Part shown: one piece after another, positions 6,924-10,763 of the stretch
How the letters are laid out: each line of letters begins with the position of its first letter
Numbering within the stretch: the stretch's first letter is position 1
Origin: CAYTNY01 sp964439215
Lineage (GTDB): Bacteria; Oederibacteriota; PGYV01; CAYTNY01
Reading direction: 5' to 3'
Length of the DNA: 10,763 nt
NCBI GenBank assembly: GCA_964439215.1
Contig: CAYTNY010000077.1
Coordinates: forward strand, 1-10,763
Notes under the pieces: generated by a model
Seen by the model: only the letters and a program-made list of their open reading frames with translations
Told to the model about the DNA's origin: nothing
Databases searched by the model: none
Translations under genes and position numbers: made by a program

Positions 6924-9239
6924 ATGGCAAAAAAACCAAAAAAAGCAAAAAACAACACAGCCGAAAAAAACACACTGCGGGAAACCGGCGGCAAAGAAGG
7001 CGCTTTATACGACAGGCTCATCTTCCTTCTTTTAGCATTTACTATTTTCTTTATACCTCTTTATCTCAATATCCAGGCCCACGATCAGTTTGAACTTCCC
7101 AAACTCACGGCGCTGCGCATAATTACCGCAGTTATGCTGGGATTGTGGCTCGCCAAAACCGCGCGCACCGGAAAGTTTGAATACAAACCAACACCGCTGG
7201 ATATTCCTCTGGCCGGATGGATAATAATGAATATTGTAACAACATTTACGAGCCCCGCCCCGCACTTGAGCTTGCGGGGCGAATACGAAAATTTCGCGGG
7301 TTCACTGACAAATATAAACTACGCGGTTCTTTATTTTATCGCCTCGCAGTTCATAAAAACCAAAAAACAGGTTATAACGGTTAATTCCGCCCTGCTCTTT
7401 TCCGGTTTTCTTGTTACGGTTTATGCCATATTCCAGTTTTTCGGATATGATTTTATAAACTGGAGCGATACAACCATAATAAAAAGCCGGTATTTTGCTT
7501 CCATGGGCAATCCGAATTTTCTGGGCGCGCTTTTAATTATGATCCTGCCTGTCAATATTTCATTTTTAATAATAAATATCAGCCGTTATATCAGGGAAAA
7601 AGCGCCTTTTTCCCTGTCCCTTACGGTTATTCTTTCCCTGCTTTTCACCGCGATCTTCGCCGCGCTTTTAGGCACGCAGTCAAGAGGCCCCGCACTCGGG
7701 GCTTTTTCCGCCCTGCTCATCTTTGCGGTTTACGCGTTTTTTTATCTGTCCGGTATTATAAAAAAAGAGGGCGGCGGAATAAAAAATCTTTATAAAAACA
7801 ATAAAAAGATCATAACCGTGTTCCTGATAATAATAACCGCAAGCCTTGCGGTTTTAACGGCGCTTGGCGCTACCGCAAAGGGGCGGGCCTCCATAAACCG
7901 CCTGACAGCCTCTATCGCGGATATACAGGGCAGTTTAAAGCAGTCGCGTCTTCATATCTGGGTTCCTGCCCTGAAAATAATCAAGGCTCATCCCGTAACA
8001 GGAACAGGCGCGGATACTTTCAAAGCCGTTTTCCCTCAGTACGAGGGAGTTGAATTCGCAAAAATAGACGGGGCAAACGTATCCTCAAGAACCGCTCACA
8101 ACGAGCCGCTGAATATAGCCGCAACAATGGGGCTTGTTTCCCTCGGCATTTATATTCTCCTGATCGTTTCTTATATTCTCTTATGGCGGCGTTCTTTTGC
8201 CCGTCTTGACAATATGACCGACAGGATTCTGTCACTGGGGATATTTGCGGGAGCCGCGGCATACCTTGTTCAGAATTTTTTCAGTTTCGGCGTTGCCGCG
8301 ATAAACACCATTTTTTATATTTTTATGGCAATGCACGCTTTTGAATACATGGAATCAAATAAAACCAAGATAAGAACATACCGGATATACAGCCCCCGCA
8401 AAAACATTTTTATGAAATACTGCTTATACACCGCTGCCGCGGGGCTGTCCGTGTTTTCCGCGTACAAAGCGCATACTGTGCTGGAAGCGGATAAGCATTA
8501 CAACAGAGGCACGCTGCTCGGGAGCATCCACAGCCGCTGGGACCTTGCGGTGCGGGAGCACAAAGAAGCGGTAAAACTTGCCCCCGGCGAAGTAAAATAC
8601 CGGATTTATCTCGGCCTTGCGTTTGAAAGATACGCAATGACCGTTCAAAATGACCCGCCGCAGCAGGAGAAAATGCTTAAAAACGCGGCTGAACACTACA
8701 AACGCGGAATTGAACTCAATCCTTTAAACGCGTATTACCGGGGCAACCTCGGAAGAGTTTATTCTCTTCTGGCCCGCCTGACAAATGACGGCTCTTATTA
8801 TGAAAAAGCAGTTAAGCATTACAAAGAAGCCGTGAAAAAAGCGCCTGTTACCGGGCTTTTTTACCATAATTTAATGGAAACCTACGTCCGGATGGGGCGC
8901 GTAGAAAAAGCAGAGCCTCTGCTGGAAAAGATCAAGGCATACGACAAAAAACTCGCTCCGCACGCGGCCTTTGTGATGGGCAATATATATTTCAGCCGGT
9001 ATAATTCTTCCGGAGAAAGATCCTTTCTTTTGAAAGCTTCTGAATTTTATTCAGAAGCCATTGCCCTTGATCCGGGCTTTACGCGGGCGCATTTTAATTT
9101 CGGCGTGGTATCAGCAGCGCTGGGCAACAGCTTCAACGCTGTATCCGCAATGGAAAAAGTCCTGGCAATAGATCCGGATTTCCCCAATAAAACCGAGGCT
9201 CTGCGGATAATAAAGGATATGAAAGAAAAACAGCGTTAA
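6924..9239 (+). CDS. O-antigen ligase/polymerase-family membrane protein with C-terminal TPR domain
   Basis: A 771-residue inner-membrane protein of the Wzy_C (O-antigen ligase/WaaL, polymerase) superfamily fused to TPR repeats. Such enzymes join or polymerise lipid-linked glycans on the periplasmic side. The start is ATG 6924, with GAGGA five bases upstream; a GTG at 6891 is in frame but overlies the promoter. A Lys-rich N terminus is followed by about 12-13 spans (31-513). Family landmarks are SMGNPNFLGA (193-201), LLGTQSRGPALGA (248-260, with the Arg expected in the active region), SRLHIW (341-346) and, in the large loop, RTAHNEPLNIA (389-399), whose His matches the family's conserved catalytic-loop His. 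Residues 525-753 hold about five or six TPR-like units (for example HYKRGIELNP, HYKEAVKKAP, AIALDPGF). It is divergent from the GT-C operon, suggesting a shared envelope-glycan role. Ligase and polymerase cannot be told apart here. Confidence 0.87.
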   Translation: MAKKPKKAKNNTAEKNTLRETGGKEGALYDRLIFLLLAFTIFFIPLYLNIQAHDQFELPKLTALRIITAVMLGLWLAKTARTGKFEYKPTPLDIPLAGWIIMNIVTTFTSPAPHLSLRGEYENFAGSLTNINYAVLYFIASQFIKTKKQVITVNSALLFSGFLVTVYAIFQFFGYDFINWSDTTIIKSRYFASMGNPNFLGALLIMILPVNISFLIINISRYIREKAPFSLSLTVILSLLFTAIFAALLGTQSRGPALGAFSALLIFAVYAFFYLSGIIKKEGGGIKNLYKNNKKIITVFLIIITASLAVLTALGATAKGRASINRLTASIADIQGSLKQSRLHIWVPALKIIKAHPVTGTGADTFKAVFPQYEGVEFAKIDGANVSSRTAHNEPLNIAATMGLVSLGIYILLIVSYILLWRRSFARLDNMTDRILSLGIFAGAAAYLVQNFFSFGVAAINTIFYIFMAMHAFEYMESNKTKIRTYRIYSPRKNIFMKYCLYTAAAGLSVFSAYKAHTVLEADKHYNRGTLLGSIHSRWDLAVREHKEAVKLAPGEVKYRIYLGLAFERYAMTVQNDPPQQEKMLKNAAEHYKRGIELNPLNAYYRGNLGRVYSLLARLTNDGSYYEKAVKHYKEAVKKAPVTGLFYHNLMETYVRMGRVEKAEPLLEKIKAYDKKLAPHAAFVMGNIYFSRYNSSGERSFLLKASEFYSEAIALDPGFTRAHFNFGVVSAALGNSFNAVSAMEKVLAIDPDFPNKTEALRIIKDMKEKQR

Positions 9240-9243
9240 AAAA

Positions 9244-10617
9244 TCAGGCTTTTACTTCGCCTATATCGGAAGTATCGCTGTTTTCCTGCGATATTGATTT
9301 TGGATTGAGTTTTCTCGCCTTTTCAAACATTTTTTCGGCCTTTGCCTTCAGCCCTTTTTTCTCGTATATTGTCCCCAGCCCCACATATACATCAGCATAG
9401 TTTTTAATAAGCTTTTCCGCGTTCTTGAATTCATTTTCCGCCTCATCAAGCCTGTTTTGCCTGTAATAAACCCAGCCAAGCCCTATGTACGCGTCAGGGT
9501 CCGCGGATGATTTGTCAACCGCAAGTTTAAACTGCTGTTCAGCTTCATCCAGTTTTTCGGGCCTGAAATAAACCCATCTGTAATACACCCAGCCAAGTCC
9601 TATATGCACATCTGCATAATCAGGATTTATTTCTACTGCTTTAAGAAAGCATTTTTCCGCAGGTTCAAGATTTTCCATCTGTGAAAACACCCATCCGAGC
9701 CCTATATGCGCGTCCGCGTAATGAGGATTTTTCTCAACCGCGGCCTGAAATTCTTTTTCCGCTTCCTTAAGACGCTCTTTATCCGGCCCGAAAAGATGAT
9801 AAAAAACCCATCCCATGCCTATATATGAATCCGGATCCTCGGGCCTTATTTTCCTGGCCTTTAAAAATTCTGTCTCCGCGGCTTCATAGTTCCCTTTTCT
9901 GTAATATACCCAGCCCAGGCCCGTATATATATCAGCCTCGCCCGGTTTTAATTCCAGCGCCTTTATAAATGTTTTTTCGGAGTCTTTCAGTTTATCCATA
10001 AAATAATATATCCATCCCAGTCCTGTATGCGCATCCGCGTAGTTGGGATTTATCTTTATTGCTTTTTTATGTTCTTTTTCCGCTTCTTTAAGCCTGCCCC
10101 TGCTCACGTAAACTCCGCCGAGCCCTAGATGCGCGTCGGCATATTCGGGGTTAAGGGAAATTGCTTTTTTATACTCTTTTTCCGCTTCTTCGATTTTTTC
10201 CTGATTGAAATAAATTCTTCCCATAATTATATGAGCGGCGCCGTACATTGGTTTTTCCCGTATAACTTTTATCATTTCCTCTTCCGCTTCCTTTAATTTC
10301 CCCTGCTGATAATAAATATCACCCAGACAGAATATCGCCTCAAAAAAATCCGGATTCTGCTCAACCGCGCTTTTAAAATGCGCCTCTGCCTCCGCAAGAC
10401 GCCCCTCGGACGCCAAAAGCTTCCCCTTGCAGATAAGAGCGTCAGCGTGTGCCGGATCAATTTTCAGGGCCTCATCACAGTCCAGCATAGCCTGGTCAGT
10501 TTGTCTTTTATTTCCGTAAATGGAACAAAAACACGTAGGAGAGTCCGCGGTCATATATTTTCTGGCTTCTTTATCCTGCTGTATAAAGTTTTTTACCTTT
10601 TCAAAGATTTCAGACAC
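9244..10617 (-). CDS. Soluble TPR-repeat protein
   Basis: A 457-residue protein built almost wholly of tetratricopeptide repeats, a protein-protein interaction scaffold. The start is GTG at 10617, with GGAGG (10626-10630) eight bases upstream. No signal peptide or membrane span is seen, so it is probably cytoplasmic. After an N-terminal lead with a partial unit (about 23-56, containing CFC), eleven full repeats run in strict 34-residue register from residue 57 to 440, except repeats 8 (261-299) and 10 (334-372), which have 39. Repeats 6-11 share GLGW (or GMGW) followed by V/I and aromatics, placing a Trp at canonical TPR position 9 six times in succession (residues 202, 236, 270, 309, 343, 382). 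The last 17 residues are polar. It converges on the ligase/TPR gene with only four bases between stop codons. Partner and function are unknown. Confidence 0.92.
   Translation of the reverse strand: MSEIFEKVKNFIQQDKEARKYMTADSPTCFCSIYGNKRQTDQAMLDCDEALKIDPAHADALICKGKLLASEGRLAEAEAHFKSAVEQNPDFFEAIFCLGDIYYQQGKLKEAEEEMIKVIREKPMYGAAHIIMGRIYFNQEKIEEAEKEYKKAISLNPEYADAHLGLGGVYVSRGRLKEAEKEHKKAIKINPNYADAHTGLGWIYYFMDKLKDSEKTFIKALELKPGEADIYTGLGWVYYRKGNYEAAETEFLKARKIRPEDPDSYIGMGWVFYHLFGPDKERLKEAEKEFQAAVEKNPHYADAHIGLGWVFSQMENLEPAEKCFLKAVEINPDYADVHIGLGWVYYRWVYFRPEKLDEAEQQFKLAVDKSSADPDAYIGLGWVYYRQNRLDEAENEFKNAEKLIKNYADVYVGLGTIYEKKGLKAKAEKMFEKARKLNPKSISQENSDTSDIGEVKA
9562..9591 (-). repeat. 15-bp tandem duplication inside TPR repeat 10
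   Basis: Read on the minus strand, TGGGTGTATTACAGA is followed directly by TGGGTTTATTTCAGG, 12 of 15 bases identical. It encodes WVYYR then WVYFR, and it accounts for the five extra residues of repeat 10 in the TPR protein. It keeps frame and looks like slippage followed by divergence. Confidence 0.65.
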
Positions 10618-10651
10618 GTTCTTTTCCTCCGTCGGAATTTTTAGTTTTAAT

Positions 10652-10680
10652 ATATTAACAGGGGGATGATTTTTTTACAA
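10652..10680 (-). promoter_or_regulatory. Possible promoter of the TPR gene
   Basis: On the minus strand TTGTAA (10675-10680) and TAATAT (10652-10657) are 17 bases apart, each matching consensus at four of six positions. TGT just before the -10 makes it an extended -10. It lies 35 bases upstream of the GTG at 10617, with GGAGG in the leader. Moderate match by eye; the region is AT-rich, so chance matches are easy. Confidence 0.4.
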
Positions 10681-10701
10681 TATAAAAATGGCAGAGAAAT
10701 T

Positions 10702-10763
10702 AAAAATGAGTTTTGAGAATGGCAGTTCAAAGTTCAAAGAAAAGACAGTTCAAAGAAAAGACA
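10702..10763. repeat. Right-end intergenic repeat, inverted copy of the left-end one
   Basis: Positions 10707-10740 are the reverse complement of 348-380 with two mismatches over 33 aligned bases. The segment contains TTCAAAG units and runs into a 16-base unit, AGTTCAAAGAAAAGAC, repeated exactly at 10731-10746 and 10747-10762, which continues to the window edge. The repeat begins some 20 bases upstream of the possible TPR-gene promoter. It is non-coding. Confidence 0.85.

Overview
The window looks like part of the chromosome of an uncultured Gram-negative (diderm) bacterium. Two exported beta-barrel-like proteins imply an outer membrane. Multi-span GT-C type glycosyltransferases and an O-antigen-ligase-family protein imply a lipid-linked glycan pathway at the inner membrane. 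The exact lineage cannot be read from the sequence. Wide use of TPR proteins and short A-rich intergenic repeats would fit a candidate phylum of the Omnitrophota/Goldbacteria/Elusimicrobiota kind, but that is only an impression. I see no rRNA, tRNA, transposase, phage gene or CRISPR array.

Layout. Positions 1-602 hold no credible gene. They hold a composite of short-period repeats: 8-bp arrays in opposite orientation around a nested inverted repeat at 179-249, then 7-bp repeats. Next come two plus-strand genes, 603-1385 and 1431-2252. Both encode signal-peptide-bearing, probably outer-membrane beta-barrel proteins with matching C-terminal halves. Convergent to them is a two-gene minus-strand operon (6773 down to 2281) of two paralogous membrane glycosyltransferases. 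They overlap by ATGA, and each ends in a PA14-like domain. A divergent promoter region (about 6786-6923) separates this operon from a plus-strand gene (6924-9239) for an O-antigen ligase/polymerase-family protein with a TPR tail. Four bases downstream, convergent on the minus strand, lies a 457-residue protein made almost entirely of TPR repeats (9244-10617). The right end (10702-10763) carries an inverted copy of a repeat found at 348-380, so related intergenic repeats lie near both ends of the gene block.

How the genes may work together (inference). The two GT-C enzymes would move sugars from polyprenyl-phosphate donors onto an acceptor on the periplasmic side, with the PA14 domains possibly gripping glycan. 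The ligase-family protein would polymerise or transfer a lipid-linked glycan. The barrel proteins are envelope components of unknown role. The soluble TPR protein is probably a cytoplasmic scaffold. The most noteworthy points are the duplicated GT-C/PA14 fusion, the ligase/TPR fusion transcribed divergently from it, a run of six tryptophans at one groove-facing position of the TPR solenoid, and the structured repeat region at the left end. No feature proves a new defence or mobile system.
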